Assembly (NCBI GenBank): GCA_938003565.1
Contig: CALKYB010000234.1
Span: 1 to 8,917 of the forward strand
Direction: 5' to 3'
Length of the DNA stretch: 8,917 nt
Source of the DNA: an uncultured bacterium
GTDB lineage: Bacteria; Bdellovibrionota_C; UBA2361; SZUA-149; CALKYB01
The number at the start of each line of letters is the position of its first letter. Position 1 is the stretch's first letter. The position numbers and the translations under genes were made by a program. The notes below the pieces were generated by a model. It worked only from the letters and a program-made list of their open reading frames with translations. It searched no databases and had not been told where the DNA came from. This document shows, in pieces, positions 1 through 6,435 of this stretch.

Positions 1-210
1 ACCGTCACTCTCATCATAAAAACTATAAGCTGGAATTCCTCCATCAATCAAAACGAAAGAAAGATTATTTCCGGAACCATCTAAAATATCTTGGTGTTGG
101 TTCAGCTCTTTAGCAAAAGAACTCGACATCATAGAGAAGTAGCAGCACAACACTACTAACAAGCAAGAAAGCTTATCGATAGCACTCCTCTCAACACGAC
201 TCCCCGACAT
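1..210 (-). CDS. Secreted protein, N-terminal part only; possible family 3 solute-binding protein
   Basis: An open frame enters from the left edge on the minus strand with no stop, so only about the first 70 residues are visible. The N-terminus is a convincing signal peptide: a charged stretch (SGSRVERSAIDK), a hydrophobic core (LSCLLVVLCCYFSMM) and a likely cleavage site after SSSFA, before KELNQ. The mature part contains FVLIDGGIPAYSFYDESDG, which resembles the first strand and loop of periplasmic family 3 solute-binding proteins (typically vG.dggyPPfsfyde.G). That match rests on about 20 residues and is tentative. The start is uncertain. The ATG at 208-210 gives a normal-length n-region, an in-frame ATG lies at 229-231, and neither has a clear Shine-Dalgarno sequence. 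The frame is open back to a stop at 298-300. A periplasmic substrate binder or sensor is plausible; lipoprotein is unlikely, since there is no lipobox at the predicted cleavage site. Confidence 0.55.
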   Translation of the reverse strand, partial: MSGSRVERSAIDKLSCLLVVLCCYFSMMSSSFAKELNQHQDILDGSGNNLSFVLIDGGIPAYSFYDESDG

Positions 211-676
211 GACCGCAAAGAGGGGGGACATCTGCGAATCCACGTAATTCTTATTCCGAACTAAAAACAATTTTAAACCTCTCAAAAACCTAGATAATTA
301 ATCATTTATCTTGTCATAGTTTTGTCTCTGCAAATGACTGACCCTCAGCCAAAGCAATAATATGAGACTAATAAGCTGCTTGTTTTAAACTGCTAGATTT
401 AAGGCAACTATATTTAAGAGTAGAAAACTGCGAGTTTCTCTCATTGATGACTGTATCGGTAGGTAATTTAACTAAGTGAAGGAAAAAAGAATTTTATCTC
501 GAAATAAAGGGTACTTACTTATTCCGAGTTTTTATGTAGTGTTTTGTGGGATTTGCAACTAAAAAAGTGCTTATTCTGGAACAGATACTGCTCACTCAAG
601 TATCTAAAATGTAATTAGAATGTATTGAAGGGGCCGCTCGAGAGGAGATTTCAACTGGATTCCTAGTAACTAAAAA
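211..676. other. Intergenic region, no gene recognised
   Basis: About 465 bp with no convincing reading frame on either strand. It separates srkA from the secreted-protein gene on the same strand. It holds a 7-bp inverted repeat at 583-605 and the decamer CTTATTCCGA twice (250-259 and 518-527). Short blocks here are shared with other intergenic regions of the window: ATTCCGAGTT plus TAGTGTTTT with 6561-6582, and GGTAGGTA plus an A-rich block with 4000-4023. I see no tRNA, and no canonical terminator behind srkA. Confidence 0.5.
583..605. repeat. 7-bp inverted repeat downstream of srkA
   Basis: AGATACT (583-589) and AGTATCT (599-605) are perfect complements around a 9-nt loop. On the minus strand, the direction of srkA transcription, a six-T run (561-566) follows about 16 nt after the stem. 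That is too far for a textbook intrinsic terminator. The hairpin may still be a weak transcript end or a protein site. Confidence 0.35.
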
Positions 677-1696
677 CTAAAGAATAAGCTCAGCTTGCTC
701 GCGCAGAGTTTGCAACTGCTCTAACCAATACTTATCACTTCCAAACTCGGGAAAGGATTTAGGAAAATAGGGATCCTCCCAACGCTTAGCAATCCAAGCA
801 TTGAAATGAATCATTCGCAATGTTCGAAGCGGCTCGATAAGATTAATTTCGTTCCAATCAAAAGACCTCATTTGCTCATAAGAATTTATTAACTGCTCGC
901 GCTGGCGAATTGCGAATTCATCTCTTCCTGGGACGACCATCCATATATCTTGAACACAGGGGGCATTCACCATATCATCAAAATCAACCCAAAAAGGTCC
1001 TTTCTCACCCCACAATAAATTTCCTAGGTGACAATCTCCATGAACTCTCTGAATAGAGGCTGCTTCAAAAAGCTTAAAACTAGCTTCACAAATCTCTTCA
1101 ACTAGACTCTCGTATTCATCTTGCAAGCCACCTGGAAGCGAGCCATTCTCTAAAAGAAAATCAAGACTATTGTAACCATAAGTCTCCGGGTCTAAAAAAA
1201 TTCGGTTACTTGCTTCCCGAGTCTGACCAACATTATGCATGCGAGCTAATAAACGCCCTACGATCGCGAGGCTCTCGTTATCCAATTCATCTGGATTCCT
1301 GCCACCAACTTTAGGAAAAACTGAAAAATAAATTCCCAGCTCTGCCATTTCATGAAAAGATTTACCCTCCTCATCTCGTAAGGGAGCAACTACCGGAATA
1401 TCGTATTCAACTAGGTCAAAGAGAAAGTTATGCTCATCTTGAATTTGCTCAGCACTCCACCGACCCGGACGATAAAACTTAACAATTCTGAATCGATCAG
1501 AAAGAGTTTTACTATCATTAGTCTCAATTTCGAGCTCGTAAACCCTGTTCTCCATACTGGCCAGTTGCAAACAGCGTCCGGTGCAACTTACTCCAGTTGT
1601 TTCAACAGCAGAAAGTATCTTCTCTGGGGTGAGCTCAAAGAAAAAGCGTGTCGCTTCCTCTCCCCAAGAAAAAGCACGGGAACCAACTTCTGACAT
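677..1696 (-). CDS. srkA: Stress response kinase A (YihE/RdoA family Ser/Thr protein kinase)
   Basis: A cytosolic serine/threonine kinase with a choline/aminoglycoside-kinase-like fold. In enterobacteria SrkA is linked to the Cpx envelope stress response and protects against stress-induced cell death. The protein is 339 residues (E. coli about 328). Residues below are numbered from the TTG one codon upstream of the chosen ATG. N-lobe: SMENRVYELE (about 48-57), then VKFYRPGRW with the presumed ATP-binding lysine K74, close to E. coli VKFYRPERW. Hinge and C-lobe: FPKVGGR (128-134) and GRLLARMHNVG. Catalytic loop: HGDCHLGNLLW (220-230), with D222 the likely catalytic base and N227 a metal ligand. 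D239 in WVDFDD corresponds to the second metal-binding aspartate. The C-terminal IEPLRTLRMIHFNAWIAKRW and DPYFPKSFP blocks match the family. The ATG at 1694-1696 is chosen because its A is the last base of the upstream gene's TGA. E. coli has dsbA downstream; here a gap and a different secreted protein follow. Confidence 0.95.
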   Translation of the reverse strand: MSEVGSRAFSWGEEATRFFFELTPEKILSAVETTGVSCTGRCLQLASMENRVYELEIETNDSKTLSDRFRIVKFYRPGRWSAEQIQDEHNFLFDLVEYDIPVVAPLRDEEGKSFHEMAELGIYFSVFPKVGGRNPDELDNESLAIVGRLLARMHNVGQTREASNRIFLDPETYGYNSLDFLLENGSLPGGLQDEYESLVEEICEASFKLFEAASIQRVHGDCHLGNLLWGEKGPFWVDFDDMVNAPCVQDIWMVVPGRDEFAIRQREQLINSYEQMRSFDWNEINLIEPLRTLRMIHFNAWIAKRWEDPYFPKSFPEFGSDKYWLEQLQTLREQAELIL

Positions 1697-2061
1697 CAAC
1701 GCTCATCCCTAGCAAAGAACTGCTTCCACTCTCCGGTTGTGGTGGTAAAAAACATGTCTTCAAGTCCGTCATCTCGGTAAACAATTTTAACAGCAGGAAC
1801 TTTGATCCCTGGCTGATCTCCTGTAGGGGCAGTAATAAAAAGAATGGCTGGACGTAGGGCTGAGATAATCCTGGCATTCTCTTGTGCGCTTATTTCCACC
1901 TTAACTGACTCACCTGGACCAACCCAAAAAACAGGGCCCTCGGTTTGATCAATCAATGAAACCTTAACAGGCGGAAAGTCAGAACTAGCTGCATGAGGAA
2001 TAAGACAAAGATGAGCTGCGTAAGTATCGTTTTCTTTAAGTATACACTTGGCGATTAACAT
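1696..2061 (-). CDS. Conserved-looking protein of unknown function, coupled to srkA
   Basis: A 121-residue soluble protein with no signal peptide, no membrane segment and no domain I recognise. It looks beta-rich, with alternating hydrophobic residues (VKVSLIDQ, PVFWVGPGESVKVEIS, AILFITAP, VKIVYRD), and it ends in an acidic/aromatic tail (TTTTGEWKQFFARDER). There are two cysteines near the N-terminus (C6, C19) and no obvious catalytic motif. Its TGA stop shares one base with the ATG of srkA (TGATG), so the two are almost certainly translated together. This makes it a candidate partner, substrate or regulator of the kinase. The start ATG at 2059-2061 has no good Shine-Dalgarno sequence but a perfect TATAAT lies 12 nt upstream, so the mRNA may have almost no leader. 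Coding status is supported by the overlap and the sensible composition; function is unknown. Confidence 0.75.
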   Translation of the reverse strand: MLIAKCILKENDTYAAHLCLIPHAASSDFPPVKVSLIDQTEGPVFWVGPGESVKVEISAQENARIISALRPAILFITAPTGDQPGIKVPAVKIVYRDDGLEDMFFTTTTGEWKQFFARDER

Positions 2062-2073
2062 AAATCTAAAGTT

Positions 2074-2079
2074 ATTATA
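2074..2079 (-). promoter_or_regulatory. Candidate -10 box for the unknown-gene/srkA unit
   Basis: The minus strand reads TATAAT, a perfect sigma-70 -10 hexamer, ending 12 nt before the ATG at 2061. A start about 7 nt downstream would leave roughly a 5-nt leader. No good -35 box is visible 16-18 nt upstream. AT-rich sequence produces this hexamer by chance, so confidence is modest. Confidence 0.35.
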
Positions 2080-2128
2080 GTTCCTAAAACATGATTTTCG
2101 GCACTATAACCATCACTCGAGCTTATGA

Positions 2129-2154
2129 CCAGCATCAAGTTGCCTAGATGCTGG
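2129..2154. promoter_or_regulatory. 8-bp inverted repeat in a divergent intergenic region (possible operator)
   Basis: CCAGCATC (2129-2136) and GATGCTGG (2147-2154) are perfect complements separated by 10 nt, about one helical turn of spacer. The repeat sits between the divergent unknown-gene/srkA unit and the FemAB-like gene. No T-run follows on either strand; the A-run at 2159-2164 would place T's before the hairpin on minus. This makes an intrinsic terminator unlikely and an operator for a dimeric regulator more likely. A poor promoter-like pair overlaps it on plus (TTGCCT at 2140, TATGAT at 2166, 20-nt spacer). Confidence 0.4.
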
Positions 2155-2223
2155 CACCAAAAAACTATGATAAACTCTCAACATAGAAGTCATAATTCCC
2201 TGAGACAACTTTTCATTGATTGA

Positions 2224-3255
2224 ATGCTAATTATAAAAAGACACACAGTGAGTGAAACCGACCCACAGATTTGGGATCAGTTGGTTCAAGACCTCGGTGG
2301 TAGCGTATTCCATAGCTTCGCTTGGAATAGACTTTCTGAGCGTAGTCGAAATAACGTACGCTCCTATTTCCTAAGCATTTTAGACCAGGAAGGAAATATA
2401 GTCGGGCTTACAGCAGCTCAACTTGTCCAGGGAAATAAACCTTTCATTGACCCTCTTCGGGCTCGCATCGAAACAGACACCTGGCCTCTCAGCACCAATA
2501 GCCAAACGACTTTGGAAATGGTTCCGAATATTCTTGAATCATTTAGAAATCAAGTAGTAGCCTCGCAGATTTCCATTGGCAGCTTTGCACAAAGTAATTT
2601 CGATTCAAGTCCAAAAAAAACAACTATAAGAAAAGAGAGAATTGAGTTCGTCATAAATCTAAATAAAGATTTATCAGAAATTAATTCAAAATTCTCTGAA
2701 CGGCGAAAGAGGGGGTTAAAGAAAACCAAAGCGCTAGTGATGACCCAACCCACTTTTGAAAAAGGATTTACTACCTGCTTAGAATTGCAAGGAAGAAGTG
2801 CAGAAAGAATTATTCAAAGAGGTGGCCCCAATACAGCCACTCTTGTCGAAGAGGATAGACTCCCTTTTTCTGAATTTTTCAAAAGCAGCTATCCCCACTT
2901 TCTTGCAGCTACCGATGAAGACAAAGTAGTAGGCATAGTGTTAATCAGCATATTCGGAGAGAAATGTTACTATCACCGGGCCTATCATAGCGACGAGGGT
3001 TTCAAACTCAATTCGCCAGTTTTCTTAATTTCAAAATGCATAGAGTTTGCTAAGCAGAGGGGGGCAACAACTTTTAATATTGGTGGTGTCGCTGCTTCGG
3101 CTGAAAATGAGGCGGATCCAGAACATGGGCTTTTCCAATTTAAAAACTCTTTTGGAGCTAAGCAACAGAAATGTACAAACCTAATATTGAAGAATGATAA
3201 GTTTTTCCAACACTGCCTCGGTTACTTCTCTAATCTGATTACGAGAGGTAGCTAA
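2224..3255 (+). CDS. FemAB-like / Acetyltransf_6 (BioF2-type) acyl or aminoacyl transferase
   Basis: A 343-residue cytosolic protein with two GNAT-like halves, the architecture of FemAB and Acetyltransf_6 proteins. The N-terminal half has the usual opening: an IWDQLV segment (17-21) and GGSVFHSFAW (25-34), matching the family's ggs.fhs..W pattern. The linker FVINLNKDLSEINSKFSERRKRGLKKTKA (142-170) matches the pattern of a hydrophobic strand followed by a basic R-x-x-x-K helix. The C-terminal half shows LAATDEDKVVGIVL (227-240), an AYHSDEG loop (253-259), then HGLFQFKNSFGAKQQK (301-316), the family's G-x-x-x-F-K-x-x-F-G signature. Relatives add amino acids to peptidoglycan bridges or work in exopolysaccharide and PEP-CTERM-type loci; the substrate here cannot be told. 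No Shine-Dalgarno sequence precedes the ATG, but the N-terminal motif spacing supports this start. The GNAT-like gene follows after 3 bp, so they form an operon. Confidence 0.85.
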   Translation: MLIIKRHTVSETDPQIWDQLVQDLGGSVFHSFAWNRLSERSRNNVRSYFLSILDQEGNIVGLTAAQLVQGNKPFIDPLRARIETDTWPLSTNSQTTLEMVPNILESFRNQVVASQISIGSFAQSNFDSSPKKTTIRKERIEFVINLNKDLSEINSKFSERRKRGLKKTKALVMTQPTFEKGFTTCLELQGRSAERIIQRGGPNTATLVEEDRLPFSEFFKSSYPHFLAATDEDKVVGIVLISIFGEKCYYHRAYHSDEGFKLNSPVFLISKCIEFAKQRGATTFNIGGVAASAENEADPEHGLFQFKNSFGAKQQKCTNLILKNDKFFQHCLGYFSNLITRGS

Positions 3256-3258
3256 GCA

Positions 3259-3924
3259 ATGAGAAAATTAAAAACCCTTATATCACTAGCCAGATCGGGC
3301 AAATGGAGGGAAATAGCCCTAACCTGCACAAGCAAGCTCATTAAGGTTGAGCACTTCGAATTGGGGGCTCTCAGCCTATCTCAAGAGTCAGTAACCTCGC
3401 ACACCGCAACTAAACTTCTAGAAAAACTCTCACACAAAATCGCTAGCCAGAGCGACATGAAAGCTCTTTTTGAAACTTGGCCGGACAGCCAAGAAGAAAA
3501 AAAAAGACATCAGCAGATCCTAAAGCTTTACCCAGAGATTGAGGTGCAGCTATTCACTAAAAAAGATGCTACTCATGTAGTTCACTTTCATTATTTTATT
3601 AAACCGACTCCCTCAACACCTTTACCAAAGGAGCTAGTTCCGACTCAAGTTTGGCAATTAGCCCATAATCGAAACGCAATCATAAGACTACGGGTTTACA
3701 CATTCGAAAAGTTTAGAAGAGAAGGTTTGGCCAAGGCTGCCACTTCTCTGATACAAGGTTACTATTCCAAGCAAAACTTCAATGAAATCATCGCCTGGCG
3801 AGGCTATTGCAACCAGAGCTCTTTAAAAATGGCCGCCGAACTTGGCTTTAAACCTATTGGAAAACTAAGCAAATACTCCCGACCCGCTCAGAAAGGTATG
3901 CTTGGTCTCATTCGTATCAATTGA
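3259..3924 (+). CDS. GNAT-like N-acyltransferase
   Basis: A 221-residue soluble protein. The N-terminal ~90 residues are basic and helical (RKLKTLISLARSGKWREIAL at the start) and are not recognised. The rest resembles a GNAT domain: strands VQLFTKKDATHVVHFHYFIK (96-115), IIRLRVYTFEKFRREGLAKAATSLI (141-165) and FNEIIAWRGYCNQSSLKMAAELGFKPIG (174-201). In the second, RREGLA (153-158) is a degenerate form of the acetyl-CoA-binding R/Q-x-x-G-x-G/A loop. In the third, N185 and GF (196-197) match the usual N-x-x-x-x-x-x-x-x-x-GF segment. The gene starts 3 bp after the stop of the FemAB-like gene, with GAGAGG at 3243-3248 as a ribosome-binding site about 10 nt upstream. The pair probably acts on the same product. 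The acyl donor and acceptor are unknown. Confidence 0.75.
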   Translation: MRKLKTLISLARSGKWREIALTCTSKLIKVEHFELGALSLSQESVTSHTATKLLEKLSHKIASQSDMKALFETWPDSQEEKKRHQQILKLYPEIEVQLFTKKDATHVVHFHYFIKPTPSTPLPKELVPTQVWQLAHNRNAIIRLRVYTFEKFRREGLAKAATSLIQGYYSKQNFNEIIAWRGYCNQSSLKMAAELGFKPIGKLSKYSRPAQKGMLGLIRIN

Positions 3925-4046
3925 CTGCTAAGTCTGATACAAATTTTCTACCGGAATAGAAATCTTTATTGTCTAGTGATACTAGTAGACCTGAATACGG
4001 GTAGGTAGAAAAAAGGAATTTTAGGGTTCGAAGTTCTAGGTAACAA

Positions 4047-4577
4047 ATGCCTTGTACTTTGAACTCGAAAGAGGTTTTTATTTTGATAGAAGAAAATACT
4101 TTTTTCCTTTGGACCGCAAAACCCTGTCTATACAGTTGCAAAATAGAATTTACCAGCTCAGAAAAAGTGCGAGCATCTCTGCTGGCAATGGAGTTTAGCT
4201 TAAATCCGGCAGGCAACGCTATTCTGCATAGCTCCTTAACCCCGGAAGCAACTGAAGAATTGACTAAAATCTGTGAAGATTACGAGCCGAAAATGCTCTA
4301 TCAAATATCTCCTCAAAATGCCAGCCAAAGTTTGGTGCTTCTAGCAAGCGAAACCGGCAAACTAGACCGCTTCTTTCAGTTTTCTCTGGAAAATGAAAAT
4401 CTATCACTCGAGCTTTCTAGCAAACTGCTTAAAATTGACGGCTTTAGTTTAGCCGCTTGTTGCTTGTGTTTTCCATCAGCCTGGTCAATGAAGCTATACT
4501 TAGAGATAATTAACAGATCACTACCCTCAGTAACCTTTGAGCCGACCATCGCCCCCAGCAGTGACAATCTCCAATAA
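4047..4577 (+). CDS. Short protein resembling part of the heme-dependent oxidative N-demethylase (DUF3445) family
   Basis: A 176-residue frame 122 bp behind the GNAT-like gene. Two starts are possible. The ATG at 4047 has a weak AGGT upstream. The in-frame TTG at 4083 has a good AAAGAGG 8 nt upstream and would give 164 residues. Toward the C-terminus, KLLKIDGFSLAACCLCFPSAW (about 127-147) resembles the DUF3445 core, where a 'dg..rL.A...CFPS.W.l' block precedes 'eKlGr.L..iH.PVP'. The order of upstream elements also fits: KVRASLLA, SLTPEATEELTKICEDYEP, then LLASETGKL. Family members are usually about 250-350 residues; this one stops about 30 residues after CFPSAW and lacks the expected histidine/PVP and C-terminal parts. 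It may be a truncated or diverged copy, or a distinct small relative. The similarity is from memory of the pattern and is tentative. A minus-strand frame over its start (3917-4216) has no supporting features. Confidence 0.6.
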   Translation: MPCTLNSKEVFILIEENTFFLWTAKPCLYSCKIEFTSSEKVRASLLAMEFSLNPAGNAILHSSLTPEATEELTKICEDYEPKMLYQISPQNASQSLVLLASETGKLDRFFQFSLENENLSLELSSKLLKIDGFSLAACCLCFPSAWSMKLYLEIINRSLPSVTFEPTIAPSSDNLQ

Positions 4578-4633
4578 CAATTAAAAGGTTCTAAACTTCT
4601 ACCTTCCCATCATTTAAAATTGACCTAAATTTT

Positions 4634-5848
4634 TCAACAAATATCAACAACAGAAATCACATCCGTATCCCCTGCAAGCACAGAATCAAGCATGATTAAG
4701 TCAGCAAAGAATTTGGCCGCCCAATTCAAAAGTTGATAACGACCATATCTATTTTCAATCGGGACTGATCCGAACAAGCCACCGTCAAGATAAGATTTTC
4801 CGGTATCACTAATCTGAAGTGGAAGAAGAGAATTAAGTATACCTCGCATTTGCAAAAGATAATCAGGCTCATTTTGAGAATGTCCAAGCTTACCAAGCAC
4901 AATACCCAACTGAGCAGAAGCGGTGGGACATGTCCAATCTACAGCTGGTTGCCAATCTCTATCGAATCTTCCCGCAAGAAAACCATCCTCTCCAAGGCTA
5001 GCGATAACACCATCGGCAATTTTCCTTGATGCATCTATAATCAAACTATCTTGCTCAGCAAGTCCAATTTCAAGAAGACCTCTAGCCGAATAGGCTATAG
5101 TGTGGAGCAATGGAATATTAGCGTCCAACAAACAATTGGAGTCCAGCCAGCCATTTTCGGCTTGCGAGGAAACTATAAAATTAGCATTAGTAAGCGCCCC
5201 GTCGACAAAATCGTTTCGGTCAAGCTGCTTACCTAAAGCATGAAGAGCCCAGGCTGTTCGAACGTTATAGGTTCGATGGGAATGACTTTTGGTGAGGTAG
5301 GGAGACAGCCCCTTCTCCCAAGTTCCTGTTTTAGGCGATTGATTGCTTAATAAAAATTCACCAGCTCGCCTTGCCGCATCCAAGAAACGTTCATCACCAG
5401 TTTCTTGAGCCGCGCGCAGCCAACCAAATATCACCTGACCAGTATTGAAAACTGCTGGCAAAACAACATTATCATTCTGACCTACATAGCCAGACATAAC
5501 TGCACCAGAGTCCAGCTGAATGTCGATTTGCCAATCCGCAATCCTCCTTGCTCGCTCCGCCCACTGTAGATCCTGTGAAAGTCGAGAAAAATTATAAAGA
5601 CTAGGAATAATATAGCCGCTGGTTTCCGGATAAGAAGGACACCAACCTACAAAGCCAAAAAATTTGTCGTAAGTTAAATGATAACTTCTAGCCACACCGG
5701 AATCAGCAGAGGAGTCTTGAGCAGCAGAAATCCAATCGAAGGCTAACTGTAGGTGAGTCTGAGGATCAAACCTTTTAGCAGCTCGCAGGCTCCGGTAAAC
5801 AGACCGGACGTCTCTATTAAAATATCGAGCAAAAAGAGGGAAATTCAT
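4634..5848 (-). CDS. VpsJ-like polysaccharide-associated protein (alpha/alpha-toroid, six-hairpin-like fold)
   Basis: A 404-residue protein, no signal peptide, with the repeated helical hairpins of alpha/alpha-toroid enzymes. Repeated elements (numbered from the TTG one codon upstream): ETSGYIIPSLYNFSRL (76-91), SGAVMSGYVG (115-124), VFNTGQVIFGWLRAAQETGD (134-153), NVRTAWALHALGKQL (196-210), ENGWLDSNC then LLHTIAYSARGLLEIG (232-263), FLAGRFDRDWQPAVDW (291-306), LDGGLFGSVPIENRYGRYQLLNWAAKFFADLIM (355-387). This pattern is that of proteins annotated as 'polysaccharide biosynthesis protein VpsJ'. Related folds include epimerases, glycoside hydrolases and lyases; the exact reaction is not known to me. 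The conserved W, D and E residues would line a sugar-binding pocket. The ATG at 5846-5848 is preferred over the adjacent TTG; neither has a clear Shine-Dalgarno sequence. It lies 36 bp behind the EVE gene on the same strand with no terminator between, and converges with the upstream plus-strand unit. Confidence 0.8.
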   Translation of the reverse strand: MNFPLFARYFNRDVRSVYRSLRAAKRFDPQTHLQLAFDWISAAQDSSADSGVARSYHLTYDKFFGFVGWCPSYPETSGYIIPSLYNFSRLSQDLQWAERARRIADWQIDIQLDSGAVMSGYVGQNDNVVLPAVFNTGQVIFGWLRAAQETGDERFLDAARRAGEFLLSNQSPKTGTWEKGLSPYLTKSHSHRTYNVRTAWALHALGKQLDRNDFVDGALTNANFIVSSQAENGWLDSNCLLDANIPLLHTIAYSARGLLEIGLAEQDSLIIDASRKIADGVIASLGEDGFLAGRFDRDWQPAVDWTCPTASAQLGIVLGKLGHSQNEPDYLLQMRGILNSLLPLQISDTGKSYLDGGLFGSVPIENRYGRYQLLNWAAKFFADLIMLDSVLAGDTDVISVVDIC

Positions 5849-5884
5849 CAACTTAAAAATACAACAATAAAATCGATTACAAAA

Positions 5885-6340
5885 TTAAGACTCAGCCATC
5901 TTCAAAATCTTATCAAAATGCTTTTTAACAACTGGCTGAACACTAAGTCGACTACCCTTTCGCAACAACAGCATATCTTCTAACCCTTTGGTCTCTCTTA
6001 ACTTCGACAAGGGAACTACAGCCTTAAAAGCTTTTTTAAACTTTAAGTCAGGACAAAACCATCGCGGCTTTTCCTTTGTAGCTTTTTCATCATAGTACTT
6101 ATTCTTCTTATCGAACTGACTAGGATCGGCGTAGGCCTCCCTATATACTGTCGCAACCCCAGCGACACCAATTGGATCCTCATTGGAATGATAGTAAAGA
6201 ACTGCATCCCCCTTTTTCATCTCACGAAGAAAATTCCGCGCTTGATAGTTCCGCACACCATCCCAATGGGTAACCTTGTCACGCGCTAAATCTTCTATCG
6301 AGAACACGTATGGTTCACTTTTCACCAACCAGTAGTTCAT
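5885..6340 (-). CDS. EVE domain-containing protein (PUA-like)
   Basis: A 151-residue protein made almost wholly of one EVE domain, the PUA/YTH-related fold that binds modified bases in nucleic acid. This is the usual length for the stand-alone bacterial form, which resembles human THYN1. Visible family blocks: NYWLVKSEP (2-10), HWDGVRNYQARNFLRE (25-40), GDAVLYYHS (44-52), IGVAGVATV (57-65), W94 in KPRWFCPDL, and RLSVQPV (131-137). The start at 6338-6340 is chosen over a more upstream ATG (6413-6415) for two reasons: AAGGAG sits 6 nt before it, and the domain begins right at MNYWLVKSEP. The extra 25 residues upstream (cysteine- and arginine-rich) are probably untranslated leader. The exact ligand is unknown. 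Confidence 0.95.
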   Translation of the reverse strand: MNYWLVKSEPYVFSIEDLARDKVTHWDGVRNYQARNFLREMKKGDAVLYYHSNEDPIGVAGVATVYREAYADPSQFDKKNKYYDEKATKEKPRWFCPDLKFKKAFKAVVPLSKLRETKGLEDMLLLRKGSRLSVQPVVKKHFDKILKMAES

Positions 6341-6435
6341 TCCTTTCTCCTTTTCGACTCCATGGGTATAAATTTTCACCCGGCAAATCCGACTTTTACG
6401 GCAACTGCACCCCACTCAAACAGCTAAATCTCACT

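Noticed and set aside
630..643. GGGGCCGCTCGAG, resembling a NotI-XhoI cloning junction
   Set aside because: The NotI site is imperfect and the flanks are ordinary AT-rich intergenic DNA with no vector sequence.
1635..1877. Minus- and plus-strand frames around 1430-1877
   Set aside because: Overlap the srkA/unknown-gene junction in other frames; no motif and unlikely composition.
2111..2123. 13-nt repeat ATCACTCGAGCTT, also at about 4403-4415
   Set aside because: One copy is inside a coding region and there is no further similarity around either copy; likely chance.
3917..4216. Minus-strand frame of 99 residues across the start of the DUF3445-like gene
   Set aside because: No recognisable motif and no ribosome-binding site; the overlapping plus-strand frame continues to 4577 with family-like blocks.
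4578..4633. Possible bidirectional terminator between the convergent genes (AAGGT/ACCTT)
   Set aside because: Only a 5-bp stem with an 11-nt loop and no proper T-run on either side.
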